From NCBI GenBank assembly GCA_002423125.1, contig DIUW01000039.1, positions 1 to 27,993 of the forward strand: DNA of 27,993 nt, given 5' to 3'. Of this stretch, positions 8,225-18,100 are shown one piece after another. The position numbers and the translations under genes were made by a program. The stretch is from Legionellaceae bacterium UBA6148. Its GTDB lineage: Bacteria; Pseudomonadota; Gammaproteobacteria; Legionellales; Legionellaceae. Numbering within the stretch: the first letter of the stretch is position 1; each line of letters starts with the position of its first letter. The notes under the pieces are model-generated. The model was given only the letters and a program-made list of their open reading frames with translations. It was not told the origin of the DNA and made no database searches.

Positions 8225-9358
8225 ATGTCACAAAAAGATTATTATGAACTGCTTGGTGTTTCACCACATGCAGATGATGCCGAAATAAAAAAAGCGTATC
8301 GTCGATTGGCGATGAAGTATCATCCTGATCGAAATCCTGACGATAAAGGTGCAGAAGACAAATTCAAAGAAGTACAAAAAGCGTATGCAATTTTATCCGA
8401 TAAGCAGAAGCGAGCCGCATATGATCAATTTGGTCATGCGGGCGTAGACTCCTCCATGGGAGGTGGACCTGGCGGTGGTTTTGGTGGGTTTGGTGATGTA
8501 TTTGAAGATATTTTTGAAAATATTTTTTCTGCTGGTCGAGGCCAATCACGTCAATCGAGAGCTCAACGGGGATCTGATTTACAATACAATCTGCAGTTGA
8601 CACTCGAAGAAGCGGCAAAAGGAAAACAAGTTGAAATTAATGTCCCTCGTCATGGGGCGTGTAAGACATGTGATGGATCAGGTGCAAAAAAAGGGTCCAA
8701 ACAAACCGCTTGTAAAACATGTGAAGGTATGGGGCAAGTTCGCATGCAGCAAGGCTTCTTTTCCGTTCAACAGACTTGCCCATCATGCCATGGTCAAGGG
8801 AAGGTTGTGACCGATCCTTGTATTGAATGTCATGGTCAAGGTCGAGTTAAGGAAAATAAAAAGTTAACCGTAAAAATTCCGGCTGGCGTTGATAATGGCG
8901 ATCGTGTTCGCTTAAGTGGAGAAGGTGAAGGCGGTGCTCATGGTGGTGGTTCGGGTGATTTATATGTCCAAGTTAGTGTAAAACCACATGCTATTTTCGA
9001 ACGTCATGAGAGCGACTTACACTGTGAAGTGCCCATTAATTTTACTACAGCAGTGATTGGCGGTTCTATTGAAGTTCCAACTCTTGAAGGGCGTGTGACA
9101 CTTAAAATTCCTGCGGAAACACAAACAGGGAAAACACTTCGTTTACGAGGTAAAGGTATGAAATCTGTGCGAGGGCATGGCGTTGGTGATCTATTGTGTA
9201 CGGTTGTCGTTGAAACACCCGTAAATTTATCAACGGAACAAAAAGAGTTGATATCAAAGCTTCATGACTCCCTGGAAAGCAGTAAGGCAAATCATTCGCC
9301 ACGAACGAGTTCATGGTTTGATGGAGTGAAAAAATTTTTTGAAGATATGAAATTTTAG
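8225..9358 (+). CDS. dnaJ: Chaperone DnaJ (type I Hsp40)
   Basis: Cochaperone that delivers substrates to DnaK and stimulates its ATPase. The 377-residue protein has the J domain (about 4-70) with HPD at 33-35, a Gly/Phe-rich linker (about 78-105), and four zinc-binding CxxCxGxG repeats with cysteines at 146/149, 163/166, 185/188 and 199/202. Two beta-sandwich substrate domains follow. It is a complete type I DnaJ. No sigma-32 promoter was seen directly upstream, so expression probably relies on read-through from dnaK across the palindrome cluster. carA follows 45 bases downstream. Confidence 0.98.
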   Translation: MSQKDYYELLGVSPHADDAEIKKAYRRLAMKYHPDRNPDDKGAEDKFKEVQKAYAILSDKQKRAAYDQFGHAGVDSSMGGGPGGGFGGFGDVFEDIFENIFSAGRGQSRQSRAQRGSDLQYNLQLTLEEAAKGKQVEINVPRHGACKTCDGSGAKKGSKQTACKTCEGMGQVRMQQGFFSVQQTCPSCHGQGKVVTDPCIECHGQGRVKENKKLTVKIPAGVDNGDRVRLSGEGEGGAHGGGSGDLYVQVSVKPHAIFERHESDLHCEVPINFTTAVIGGSIEVPTLEGRVTLKIPAETQTGKTLRLRGKGMKSVRGHGVGDLLCTVVVETPVNLSTEQKELISKLHDSLESSKANHSPRTSSWFDGVKKFFEDMKF

Positions 9359-9403
9359 TGGTATCTTCTCGAAATTGAGTGTCGTCTTAACATAGGTACT
9401 TTC

Positions 9404-10528
9404 ATGATCAATACCAATCCCCCTGCCATATTAGTCCTTGCTGATGGCACTGTTTTGGACGGCATTTCTGTTGGTGCTTCGGGTTACGGTGCTGGTGAGC
9501 TTGTATTTAATACGGCTATGACCGGTTATCAAGAAATGTTTACTGACCCGTCTTATGCTCATCAAGTGATTATGCTAACGGCTGCGCACATTGGTAATAC
9601 AGGTTGTAATCTTGATGATATGGAGTCTTCCAAGGTATGGGCTTCAGGTGTTGTGATGCGTGACTGTGCTTTATTACACAGCAATTATCGCGCACAGCAA
9701 TCGCTACCAGCATGGTTAAAAAAACACGGCGTTGTTGCAATTGCAGGGATTGATACTCGCGCACTAACGCATCGGCTGCAAGAGTCTGGTGCTATTGGCG
9801 CTTGTATCACCACAGAGGTTCATCAAAAAGATAAGGCTCAGGATTTAGCTCGTTCTTCATCGCAGTTGGCGGGTTTGGATTTAGCCAAAGTTGTTTCAAG
9901 GCAGACCATTGAGCGCTGGCATGAGGGACGAGGGGAATGGTCTACCTCCTCTAAACCCCTTAAGTTTCATGTCGTGGTTTATGATTTTGGGGTTAAACAC
10001 ACTATTTTACGTATTCTACATGATCTGGGTTGTCATATTACGCTCGTTCCAGCACAAACATCTGCAGAAGAGGTCTTGGCTTTAAATCCAGATGGAATAT
10101 TTCTATCGAATGGTCCTGGTGATCCATCGGTGTGTGACTATGCAATTAAGGCGATTCGAGTATTTTTAGATGCTAATATTCCTTTATTTGGACTCTGTTT
10201 AGGGTTTCAACTATTGGGGTTAGCATGTGGCGCAAAGACAATAAAAATGAAATTTGGTCATCATGGTGCGAATCATCCAGTGATTGAAACAACCGGTCAA
10301 AAGCAGGTTATGATTACGAGTCAGAATCATGGTTTTGCGATTGATGAGGACTCTCTGCCTAAATGTTTGCGAGTGACGCATCGCTCGTTATTTGATAATA
10401 GTCTCCAAGGTATTCAGCATTGTGATAAACGAGCCTTTGGATTTCAAGGACATCCTGAAGCAAGCCCAGGGCCTCACGACATCGAAATTATTTTTAAACA
10501 ATTTATAGACTTAATGATCCCACTTTAA
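9404..10528 (+). CDS. carA: Carbamoyl phosphate synthetase, small (glutaminase) subunit
   Basis: Hydrolyses glutamine and passes ammonia to CarB for carbamoyl phosphate, feeding pyrimidine and arginine synthesis. The 374-residue protein has the CarA N-terminal domain (about 5-150) and a class I glutamine amidotransferase domain (about 190-374). The catalytic triad is visible as Cys265 in GLCLGFQ, His350 and Glu352 in GHPEASPGP. The position after Gly267, usually His in CLGHQ, is Phe268; it is not a triad residue. Unusually, carB is not next door: it lies about 4.6 kb downstream, behind metK, ahcY and two other genes. Confidence 0.97.
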   Translation: MINTNPPAILVLADGTVLDGISVGASGYGAGELVFNTAMTGYQEMFTDPSYAHQVIMLTAAHIGNTGCNLDDMESSKVWASGVVMRDCALLHSNYRAQQSLPAWLKKHGVVAIAGIDTRALTHRLQESGAIGACITTEVHQKDKAQDLARSSSQLAGLDLAKVVSRQTIERWHEGRGEWSTSSKPLKFHVVVYDFGVKHTILRILHDLGCHITLVPAQTSAEEVLALNPDGIFLSNGPGDPSVCDYAIKAIRVFLDANIPLFGLCLGFQLLGLACGAKTIKMKFGHHGANHPVIETTGQKQVMITSQNHGFAIDEDSLPKCLRVTHRSLFDNSLQGIQHCDKRAFGFQGHPEASPGPHDIEIIFKQFIDLMIPL

Positions 10529-10543
10529 AGGAGTATATGCATC

Positions 10544-11692
10544 ATGCAATCATCTTATGTTTTTACGTCGGAGTCTGTATCAGAAGGACATCCAGATAAA
10601 ATAGCCGATCAAATCTCGGATGCAATATTAGACGCAATTATAGTTCAAGATCCGTTTGCTCGTGTTGCGTGTGAAACGTTTGTTAAAACGGGTATGGTAA
10701 TGGTGGGAGGGGAAATCACAACAAAAGCATGGGTCGATGTTGAGGCGATTGCGCGCGAAGTGATAAAAGACATCGGTTATAATAGTTCAACTATGGGATT
10801 CGACTGGGAATCGTGCGCTGTGCTCTCCGCGATTGGTAAACAATCGGCAGATATCGCTTTAGGTGTTGATAATCTGGAGACTAAGATCATGGGAGCGGGT
10901 GACCAAGGTCTAATGTTTGGTTATGCTAGCCGTGAAACCGATGTATTTATGCCGGCACCGCTTGAATACTCTCATCGATTGATGGAGCGTCAGGCGAGTC
11001 TACGTAAGTCAGGAGCTCTTCCTTGGTTACGGCCTGATGGAAAGTGTCAATTGACGTTGAATTATGAAAATGGTGTACCCGTTTCAGTGAATACGGTTGT
11101 GTTTTCAACACAACATGATCCGGAGATCCGTCATTCTGATTTAGAAGAAGCGATTCGAGAAGAAATTATTAAACAGGTCATTCCTGCAGCATGGTTACAG
11201 CCACAAACACGCTATTTTATTAATCCTACAGGGCGCTTCGTGATAGGTGGTCCTTTAGGTGACTGTGGGTTAACAGGGCGTAAAATTATCGTTGATACTT
11301 ATGGTGGTATGGCTCGTCATGGCGGCGGCTGTTTTTCAGGAAAAGATCCTTCCAAAGTGGATCGATCGGCTGCTTATGCGGCACGATATGTTGCTAAAAA
11401 TATCGTAGCGGCTGGACTTGCAGATAAATGTGAGATTCAAGTGTCTTATGCGATAGGTGTGGCCGAGCCAACGTCTATTCACGTTGAAACATTTGGCACA
11501 GGTAAACTTGAAAATGCTAAAATAATTCAACTAATTAATGCAAATTTTGATCTGACCCCATTAGGAATTATTGAACATCATCAATTACTTCGCCCTATTT
11601 ACCGTAAAACAGCAACCTACGGTCATTTCGGTCGTGAAGAATTTCCTTGGGAACGGTTGGACAAAGTTGCAGTACTGAGAGAAGCACTCTAA
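10544..11692 (+). CDS. metK: S-adenosylmethionine synthetase
   Basis: Makes S-adenosylmethionine from methionine and ATP. The 382-residue protein shows the family motifs SVSEGHPDKIADQISDAILD near the N-terminus, GAGDQGLMFGYA in the middle, and the glycine-rich GGGCFSGKDPSKVDRSAAY. A strong AAAGGAG lies 10 bases before the ATG at 10544; an upstream ATG at 10536 is out of frame. It is 15 bases after carA and 18 bases before ahcY, so the three probably share one transcript. No SAM or SAH riboswitch-like structure is evident in these short gaps. Confidence 0.98.
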   Translation: MQSSYVFTSESVSEGHPDKIADQISDAILDAIIVQDPFARVACETFVKTGMVMVGGEITTKAWVDVEAIAREVIKDIGYNSSTMGFDWESCAVLSAIGKQSADIALGVDNLETKIMGAGDQGLMFGYASRETDVFMPAPLEYSHRLMERQASLRKSGALPWLRPDGKCQLTLNYENGVPVSVNTVVFSTQHDPEIRHSDLEEAIREEIIKQVIPAAWLQPQTRYFINPTGRFVIGGPLGDCGLTGRKIIVDTYGGMARHGGGCFSGKDPSKVDRSAAYAARYVAKNIVAAGLADKCEIQVSYAIGVAEPTSIHVETFGTGKLENAKIIQLINANFDLTPLGIIEHHQLLRPIYRKTATYGHFGREEFPWERLDKVAVLREAL

Positions 11693-11710
11693 TTTATTTA
11701 GGATTCCATT

Positions 11711-13009
11711 ATGAATGTAGAAAAAAATGATTACAAAGTAGCAGATATGTCGCTGGCTTCTTGGGGGCGAAAAGAAATTGCGATTGCTGAAACAGAAATG
11801 CCAGGCCTGATGGCATTGAGACAAGAATTTCATTATGAAAAGCCCTTGCAAGGCGCAAGAATTGTGGGTTGTCTACATATGACGATTCAAACTGCAGTCT
11901 TAATTGAAACGCTTATTGATTTGGGCGCAGAAGTTCGTTGGTCATCATGCAATATATTTTCAACGCAAGATCATGCTGCAGCAGCAATGGCTGAAGCTGG
12001 TGTGCCTATATTTGCATGGAAAGGCGAAACCGAGGAAGAATATTGGTGGTGTCTTGAGCAAACAATTCAGGGTCCCAATAACTGGAAACCGAACATTCTG
12101 CTAGATGATGGTGGTGATCTTACTCAGTATATTCATCAAAAGGCTCCTCATCTGCTTGCAGACATAAAAGGGGTATCAGAAGAAACGACTACGGGCGTTG
12201 CTCGTCTCTATGATATGGCCAAAGATCATCTCCTTAAGATTCCTGCGATTAATGTGAATGATGCAGTGACTAAATCAAAATTTGACAATTTATACGGTTG
12301 TCGAGAATCGCTACTTGATGGACTAAAACGCGCCACGGATGTGATGGTTGCCGGAAAACTTGCATTGGTTCTTGGTTATGGTGATGTGGGCAAAGGGTGT
12401 GCACAAGCTCTTCGCGGCCAAGGAGCCTGTGTCATGATTGCTGAGATTGATCCGATTTGTGCGTTGCAAGCTGCAATGGAAGGGTACCGTGTTGTAACGT
12501 TAGATGATGTTGCTGAGCAAGTGGACATCGTCGTTACGGCTACAGGCAATTACCACGTTGTGACTCATGATCATATGTGCCGCATGAAAAACCAGGCTAT
12601 TTTATGTAATATTGGACATTTTGACTCAGAAATAAATATCCAAAGTCTACGACAATACACATGGGAAAATATTAAGCCTCAAGTTGATCACGTTATTTTT
12701 CCAGATGGGAAACGTATCATTTTGCTAGCTGAAGGCCGACTCGTGAATTTAGGTTGCGCAACAGGACACCCCAGTTTTGTGATGTCAGCGTCTTTCACCA
12801 ATCAGGTTCTTGCACAGATCGAATTGTTTAAGAATTCATCAAATTACGACAATCAAGTTTACGTACTACCTAAATCATTGGATGAAAAAGTAGCACGATT
12901 ACATCTTGGAAGAATTGGTGCAAAACTAACTCAATTAAGTGATGAGCAGGCAAATTATATCGGCGTGAATATTCATGGCCCTTATAAGTCTGATCATTAT
13001 CGGTATTAG
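11711..13009 (+). CDS. ahcY: Adenosylhomocysteinase (SAH hydrolase)
   Basis: NAD-dependent enzyme that splits S-adenosylhomocysteine, the product of SAM-dependent methylation, into adenosine and homocysteine. It thus relieves inhibition of methyltransferases. The 432-residue protein contains the NAD-binding GYGDVGKGCA, the catalytic region NVNDAVTKSKFDN with its conserved Lys, a GHPSFVMSASFTNQ segment, and the C-terminal tail ending KSDHYRY that closes the NAD site in the partner subunit. Its position behind metK pairs the making of SAM with the clearing of its by-product. Confidence 0.98.
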   Translation: MNVEKNDYKVADMSLASWGRKEIAIAETEMPGLMALRQEFHYEKPLQGARIVGCLHMTIQTAVLIETLIDLGAEVRWSSCNIFSTQDHAAAAMAEAGVPIFAWKGETEEEYWWCLEQTIQGPNNWKPNILLDDGGDLTQYIHQKAPHLLADIKGVSEETTTGVARLYDMAKDHLLKIPAINVNDAVTKSKFDNLYGCRESLLDGLKRATDVMVAGKLALVLGYGDVGKGCAQALRGQGACVMIAEIDPICALQAAMEGYRVVTLDDVAEQVDIVVTATGNYHVVTHDHMCRMKNQAILCNIGHFDSEINIQSLRQYTWENIKPQVDHVIFPDGKRIILLAEGRLVNLGCATGHPSFVMSASFTNQVLAQIELFKNSSNYDNQVYVLPKSLDEKVARLHLGRIGAKLTQLSDEQANYIGVNIHGPYKSDHYRY

Positions 13010-13043
13010 TTCAGTGAGGTTTTAAAATAGTCGGTGATCGCTC

Positions 13044-13210
13044 TATACTGCGCGCGGCTACAATTTGCGGTTTTTTGACGACTGCTATTTTTGTTCCAGT
13101 TGAGCGTTTAAAGCGCAGCGCAATGGCTATTCCATTGTCAAGCTTTAAACGCTCAATCTGGGACATAAAGAGCAAGGCAAAAACCGCAAATTGTGGCCGC
13201 GCGCAGTATA
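13044..13210. repeat. Complete inverted-repeat element (TATACTGCGCGCGGC family), copy 1
   Basis: The 167-base element has terminal inverted repeats of 32 bp with one mismatch, starting TATACTGCGCGCGGC at 13044 and ending GCCGCGCGCAGTATA at 13210. Inside is a perfect 15-bp stem (13100-13114 with 13142-13156). Its 27-base loop carries a second 6-bp stem, CAATGG (13121-13126) / CCATTG (13132-13137). No transposase is present, so this is MITE-like. It sits between the converging ahcY and J-domain genes and could end both transcripts. Confidence 0.8.
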
Positions 13211-13226
13211 AGGTACTTCGGTACCT
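13211..13226. other. TTCG tetraloop hairpin beside the repeat element
   Basis: AGGTAC TTCG GTACCT forms a perfect 6-bp stem closed by the very stable TTCG loop when read on the plus strand, immediately after the inverted-repeat element. There is no T-run, so it is not a canonical terminator. It lies 10 bases from the stop codon of the minus-strand J-domain gene. Confidence 0.5.
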
Positions 13227-13235
13227 AGGGCTGGT

Positions 13236-14465
13236 CTATATGGGAATTGCACTAGAATTTATTTCATCAGTATCAGGCCGTGTTAGATTATCAGCGTCAA
13301 CATTCGCAACAAAAAAAGCTAAATTATTACGCAAAGCTAGATTATTACGCAAAGGTCGTTTACAGTAATCATAAATAGTTTCTGCACCTATATATATTAA
13401 CAATCCAGCGTTCAGAAGAACGAGGGAAATTAGGAAGAAATCCAAAACTAAAAAAACAGGTAAGCTCGCTAATCCCACGCCTACCATTAAAATGATTGCT
13501 CCCAATATTAATTCAGATGCTCTTTCTTCATGATGTGTTGGAAGTTGATTCGAGGCTGATCGTAGACTATCAAGTGTTGCAGCTTGTTCTGAGTGTGGTT
13601 GATTGATAAGATCAGGATGTTTCTCAGTTATGTATTTTATCAGCCATGGCATACATAGCTCAAAACAATCTTCTTCAGAAGGGTAGATTAGTTCAGATCT
13701 TTCTTTGTTGGTTAGATTAAAAAATTGTCGAATGTCTTCACTCTTCGGCAAGGTTGCTAATGTACCTCTATAAATAGTATCCGATTCCCCACGAACAGAA
13801 TAAGAGGGTACCTGACTGGTTTCATCGATATTTATTGTTAGCGTATACTGATCGAGTGGTTCTGAGGCTTTGTATCGAAACCGTGTATTTTGTTGAAGAT
13901 AGCGGAAAATCAATGTAAATATGTGCGATTTTAAAAAAGGGAGCTGTTCTAAATTACCTAATGGATTTGACGCTACAATAGATCTAAGCCAAGGTGTCAT
14001 TTTATTATCTGGGTTGTATTTGATCCATTGTATTATCCCTTCGGGAAAACTTGCACAGGATTCGTTTGGATTCATGCGCCCTAATGCAGCACAGGCCCAT
14101 GCAAATAATTGTGTATTATTACGCATATATTCTTGATCTGAAATACATTTATCATATGTAGATTTGGCAAGAGCAATTATCTCTCTTTCTTCTTCTGGAC
14201 TTAGAGTCGAGTGAGTATGATGGGGTGTTTTTTTATTGTGGTGATCATCTAGTGTTTCATAAGCAGCAATAATTTGTTTAAACAACTCAGTCGCATTTGG
14301 GGATGGATTTTTATCGGGATGATATTGAAGCGCTTTTTGTTTATAAGCCTTTCTTATTTCAACAAAAGGAGTATCGACATGAACTCCCAAAATTTTGGCT
14401 GCATCTTCAAGTATCATCGTTTCATCCAGATTTTTAAATAAGCATATTATATTATGATTGATCAT
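13236..14465 (-). CDS. J-domain protein with C-terminal membrane segments
   Basis: A 409-residue protein with an N-terminal J domain (about 20-75, HPD at 49-51, PDKNPSPNATELFKQI following). It lacks the Gly/Phe linker and zinc fingers of DnaJ. The middle (about 85-310) is not recognised. Residues about 318-362 form two adjacent hydrophobic segments, so the protein is probably anchored in a membrane, with the J domain able to recruit a cytosolic Hsp70. The ATG at 14465 lacks a good ribosome-binding site. An internal ATG at 14417 (MILEDAAKILG) has GGA 8 bases before it and would start right at the J domain, so it may be the true start. Near the 3' end an 18-base tandem duplication gives LRNNLALRNNLA. 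It could be a local partner for DnaK or a host-directed protein. Confidence 0.85.
   Translation of the reverse strand: MINHNIICLFKNLDETMILEDAAKILGVHVDTPFVEIRKAYKQKALQYHPDKNPSPNATELFKQIIAAYETLDDHHNKKTPHHTHSTLSPEEEREIIALAKSTYDKCISDQEYMRNNTQLFAWACAALGRMNPNESCASFPEGIIQWIKYNPDNKMTPWLRSIVASNPLGNLEQLPFLKSHIFTLIFRYLQQNTRFRYKASEPLDQYTLTINIDETSQVPSYSVRGESDTIYRGTLATLPKSEDIRQFFNLTNKERSELIYPSEEDCFELCMPWLIKYITEKHPDLINQPHSEQAATLDSLRSASNQLPTHHEERASELILGAIILMVGVGLASLPVFLVLDFFLISLVLLNAGLLIYIGAETIYDYCKRPLRNNLALRNNLAFFVANVDADNLTRPDTDEINSSAIPI
13317..13352. repeat. 18-base tandem duplication inside the J-domain gene
   Basis: Units 13317-13334 and 13335-13352 differ by one base. The repeat keeps the frame and doubles the residues LRNNLA just after the membrane segments of the J-domain protein. 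Confidence 0.75.
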
Positions 14466-14570
14466 AAAAACACACTGTGATTCTTTCTTTATTGGTGACC
14501 TAGCATTCAGCTCAATATTGTCTATACTTCAAATGTTGTTTTAATTACCCTTCCAATAAGGACATTCAAA

Positions 14571-14993
14571 ATGAATAAAAAAATAATGCTGTTACCCGCT
14601 TTAGTTGCGTCATTGGTATTTAGTCAAGCAGCATTTTCTCACGAAGGTGGAAAATGGAGTGCGCTTCGTACGTGTATGCATAATGCTGTTGAGAGATTGA
14701 ATCTGACCCCTGATCAAAAATCTAAAATTAAAGCAATAAAAGACCATGCTAAAACAGGAATGGTCGATACGCACAAAGAACTTCATGCTCTTCGTGTTAA
14801 AATGAGACCGCTTGTGGATACAGATACACTTGATGAAGCCAAATTAGATGCCTTGATTCATCAGAAAAAAGAAATTATCGCACGTGTCATGAAAAACAAA
14901 ATGATGGTTAAGCATGAAATGTATAATGTTTTAGATGCTAAACAAAAAGTCATGTTTAATGAGATGGCCGCTAAATGTGATATGACAGAATAA
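14571..14993 (+). CDS. Spy/CpxP-like periplasmic protein (LTxxQ)
   Basis: A 140-residue protein with a clear Sec signal peptide (MNKK, hydrophobic core, probable cleavage after AFS at residue 23). The mature part is all-helical and rich in Lys, Met and His, with the LTPDQ motif at 45-49 that defines the Spy/CpxP family of LTxxQ proteins. These are periplasmic chaperones or envelope-stress regulators in enterobacteria. The mature N-terminus HEGG and several Met/His residues are compatible with metal binding, but that is a guess. AAGGA lies 8 bases before the ATG. It stands alone between the divergent J-domain gene and carB. Confidence 0.75.
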   Translation: MNKKIMLLPALVASLVFSQAAFSHEGGKWSALRTCMHNAVERLNLTPDQKSKIKAIKDHAKTGMVDTHKELHALRVKMRPLVDTDTLDEAKLDALIHQKKEIIARVMKNKMMVKHEMYNVLDAKQKVMFNEMAAKCDMTE

Positions 14994-15022
14994 AGATATA
15001 CTGCCCGTGCGCATTATAATTC

Positions 15023-15053
15023 AACCGGGATTGGCGTCACATCAATCCCGGTT
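15023..15053. other. Perfect 11-bp hairpin upstream of carB
   Basis: AACCGGGATTG (15023-15033) and CAATCCCGGTT (15043-15053) form a GC-rich stem with a 9-base loop, 30 bases after the Spy-like gene and about 90 bases before carB. No T-run follows on either strand, so an intrinsic terminator is unlikely. It may be a Rho-dependent 3' end, an mRNA stabiliser or a leader structure for carB. Confidence 0.5.
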
Positions 15054-15145
15054 ACCAAGTTCAGAATATGAATTGTCAACAGCCCCTAGCATTGTTCTTT
15101 CACCCCGGATAAAATACCTCACCTTCTTTATTATTGGTAGCAAAC

Positions 15146-18100
15146 ATGCCTAAACGTACTGATATTAAATCCGTGCTTATTCTTGGTGCTGGACCTATTG
15201 TTATAGGCCAGGCTTGCGAGTTTGATTACTCCGGAACTCAGGCAGTACGATCTTTAAAGGCTGAGGGGTTTCGAGTTATTTTGGTGAACTCCAATCCTGC
15301 AACCATTATGACGGATCCCGAATTGGCGGATGCGACTTATATTGAGCCGGTTTTATGGCCTGAAGTTGCGCGGATTATTGAAATTGAACGGCCCGATGCA
15401 ATATTGCCAACAATGGGAGGGCAAACAGCATTAAATTGTGCGCTTGATCTTGTGCGGGAAGGCATCTTAGAAAAATATTCTGTTGAAATGATTGGTGCAA
15501 CGCCTGAGGCGATTAATAAGGCGGAAGATAGAGAGTTGTTTCGGCAATTAATGCATAAAATTGATTTGGACATGCCGCGATCGGCAATTGCGCACAGCAT
15601 GGAGGAAGCGTTATCGGTTCAAGCGCAACTGGGTTATCCTACGATTATCCGCCCATCATTTACAATGGGCGGCAGTGGGGGAGGGATTGCTTATAATCGT
15701 GAAGAATTTGAAGAAATCTGCGCGCGCGGGTTTGAGCTTTCTCCGACACATGAATTATTGCTTGATGAGTCAGCGCTTGGCTGGAAAGAATATGAAATGG
15801 AAGTGGTGCGTGATAAAAAAGATAATTGCATTATTGTCTGCACCATTGAAAATCTGGATCCAATGGGAGTGCACACTGGCGATTCTATTACAGTTGCCCC
15901 TGCTCAAACGTTAACCGATAAAGAATTCCAACGCATGCGTGATGCTGCGATTAAAGTCTTGCGTGCAGTCGGGGTGGATACCGGTGGTTCAAACGTACAA
16001 TTTGCCGTGAATCCTGAAGATGGGCGGTTATTAGTTGTGGAAATGAACCCCCGTGTTTCGAGAAGCTCCGCTCTTGCCTCTAAGGCAACAGGGTTTCCAA
16101 TTGCAAAGATTGCAGCGCTTCTTGCGGTAGGATACACGCTGGATGAGTTGTCCAATGAAATCACCGGTGGAAAATTTCCTGCGTCGTTTGAACCCAGCAT
16201 CGATTACGTAGTCACTAAAATACCCCGGTTTAATTTTGATAAATTTCCACAAACATCAACGATATTAACCACACAGATGAAATCTGTTGGTGAAGTCATG
16301 GCCATTGGTTCGAATTTTCAAGAGTCGTTGCAGAAAGCCATTCGAAGTTTAGAAACGGGCCGTTGTGGCTTGCATTCTTTGATCAAGAATGGCGATCATT
16401 CTATTTTGCGAGGCCATTTACGAGAACCGACACCTGATCGAATTTGGTACGTTGCAGATGCGTTTCGTTTAGGCATGACGATTGAAGATATTCATCAAGA
16501 AAGTAAAATTGATCCATGGTTTTTAGCGCAACTTGAAGAGCTTGTCCGTCTTGAGCGGCTGTTCGAAGGGAAGTCGCTTGAGTCACTGGATGAAAAAACA
16601 CTTCGTCATTTAAAAAAACGAGGCTTTGCGGATGCGTATCTTGCAGCAGGAATGAATTGCTCTGAAGATGATGTTAGGAAAATGCGTCTTGCTCTTGGTG
16701 TTACGCCTGTGTACAAACGAATTGATTCGTGTGCAGCAGAATTTCCAAGTAACACGGCTTATCTTTACTCATGTTATGAGACCTCATGTGAAGCACGTCC
16801 AGAAATAGACAAACAAAAAATAATGATTCTGGGTGGTGGACCCAACCGTATTGGTCAAGGGATCGAATTTGATTATTGTTGTGTGCATGCTGCGTTAGAG
16901 TTGCGAGATATGGGATATCAAACCATTATGGTTAATTGTAACCCTGAGACGGTATCGACCGATTTTGATATGTCGGATCGGCTTTATTTTGAACCGGTTA
17001 CAGCAGAAGATATTTTATCAATTATAGACATTGAGAAACCATCCGGTGTGATCGTTCATTATGGTGGCCAAACACCATTGAAGCTTGCTCGAGTGTTAGA
17101 AGAAAATGGTGCAATTATTGTTGGTACCTCGCCAGATGCTATTGATCAAGCAGAAGATCGAGAGCGGTTTCAACAATTAGTGACTGAGTTGAAACTGAGT
17201 CAGCCCGCAAATGGCACAGTGCGTAGTGAAAAAGAGGCCATTGCCCTTGCCAATAAAATTGGTTACCCACTTGTCGTCAGACCATCGTATGTTTTAGGTG
17301 GGCGCGCGATGGAAATTGTTTATCAAGAACAAGATTTACGGCATTATTTGACACATGCAGTGGATGTCTCGAATGATTCACCGGTGTTGCTTGATAGATT
17401 TTTGAATGATGCGATTGAAGTCGATATTGACGCGGTTTGTGATGGCCACAATGTGTTAATTGGCGCCATAATGGAACATATTGAGCAAGCGGGGATACAT
17501 TCTGGTGACTCTGCCTGTACGCTTCCTCCTTTCAGTCTAAGTAGTGTTGTGCAACATGATTTAAGTCAGCAATTAACTCAAATGGCACGAGCATTAGGTG
17601 TGGTTGGACTAGTGAATGCACAGTTTGCAATTCAAGGTGATGATATTTTTGTTTTAGAAGTTAATCCGCGAGCGTCTCGTACGGTGCCGTTTGTGTCGAA
17701 AGCGACCGGATTGCCATTGGCTAAAATTGCCGCGCGTTGTAAAATGGGGCAGAGCTTAAAGGATCAAGGATTGACTGGGCATCAGCCCATGCCTTCATTT
17801 TATGCGATCAAAATGCCAGTATTTCCATTTATTAAATTCTCAGGTGTTGATTCGATTCTTGGACCCGAGATGAAATCAACCGGTGAAGTAATGGGTATTG
17901 CCAAGCGATTTGGACAAGCTTATGCTAAAGCTCAGCTTGGAGCCGGGGCGAATATCGTTAAACGGCGTCGTGCATTTGTATCGGTGCGAGATGCGGATAA
18001 AACACGTGTTGGTGAAATTGCTAAACAGTTGATTTTGCTAGGATTTGAAATTCTTGCAACACGTGGAACAGCGCTTGTGATTCAAGCGGCAGGCATTGAC

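Noticed and set aside
10529..10543. Possible SAM riboswitch before metK
   Set aside because: The gap after carA is only 15 bases and holds just the ribosome-binding site.
13075..13368. A 97-codon plus-strand open frame
   Set aside because: It runs through the inverted-repeat element and antisense to the 3' end of the J-domain gene; no ribosome-binding site or protein-like composition.
15023..15053. Intrinsic terminator after the Spy-like gene
   Set aside because: The hairpin is perfect but no T-run follows on either strand, so it is listed only as a stem-loop.
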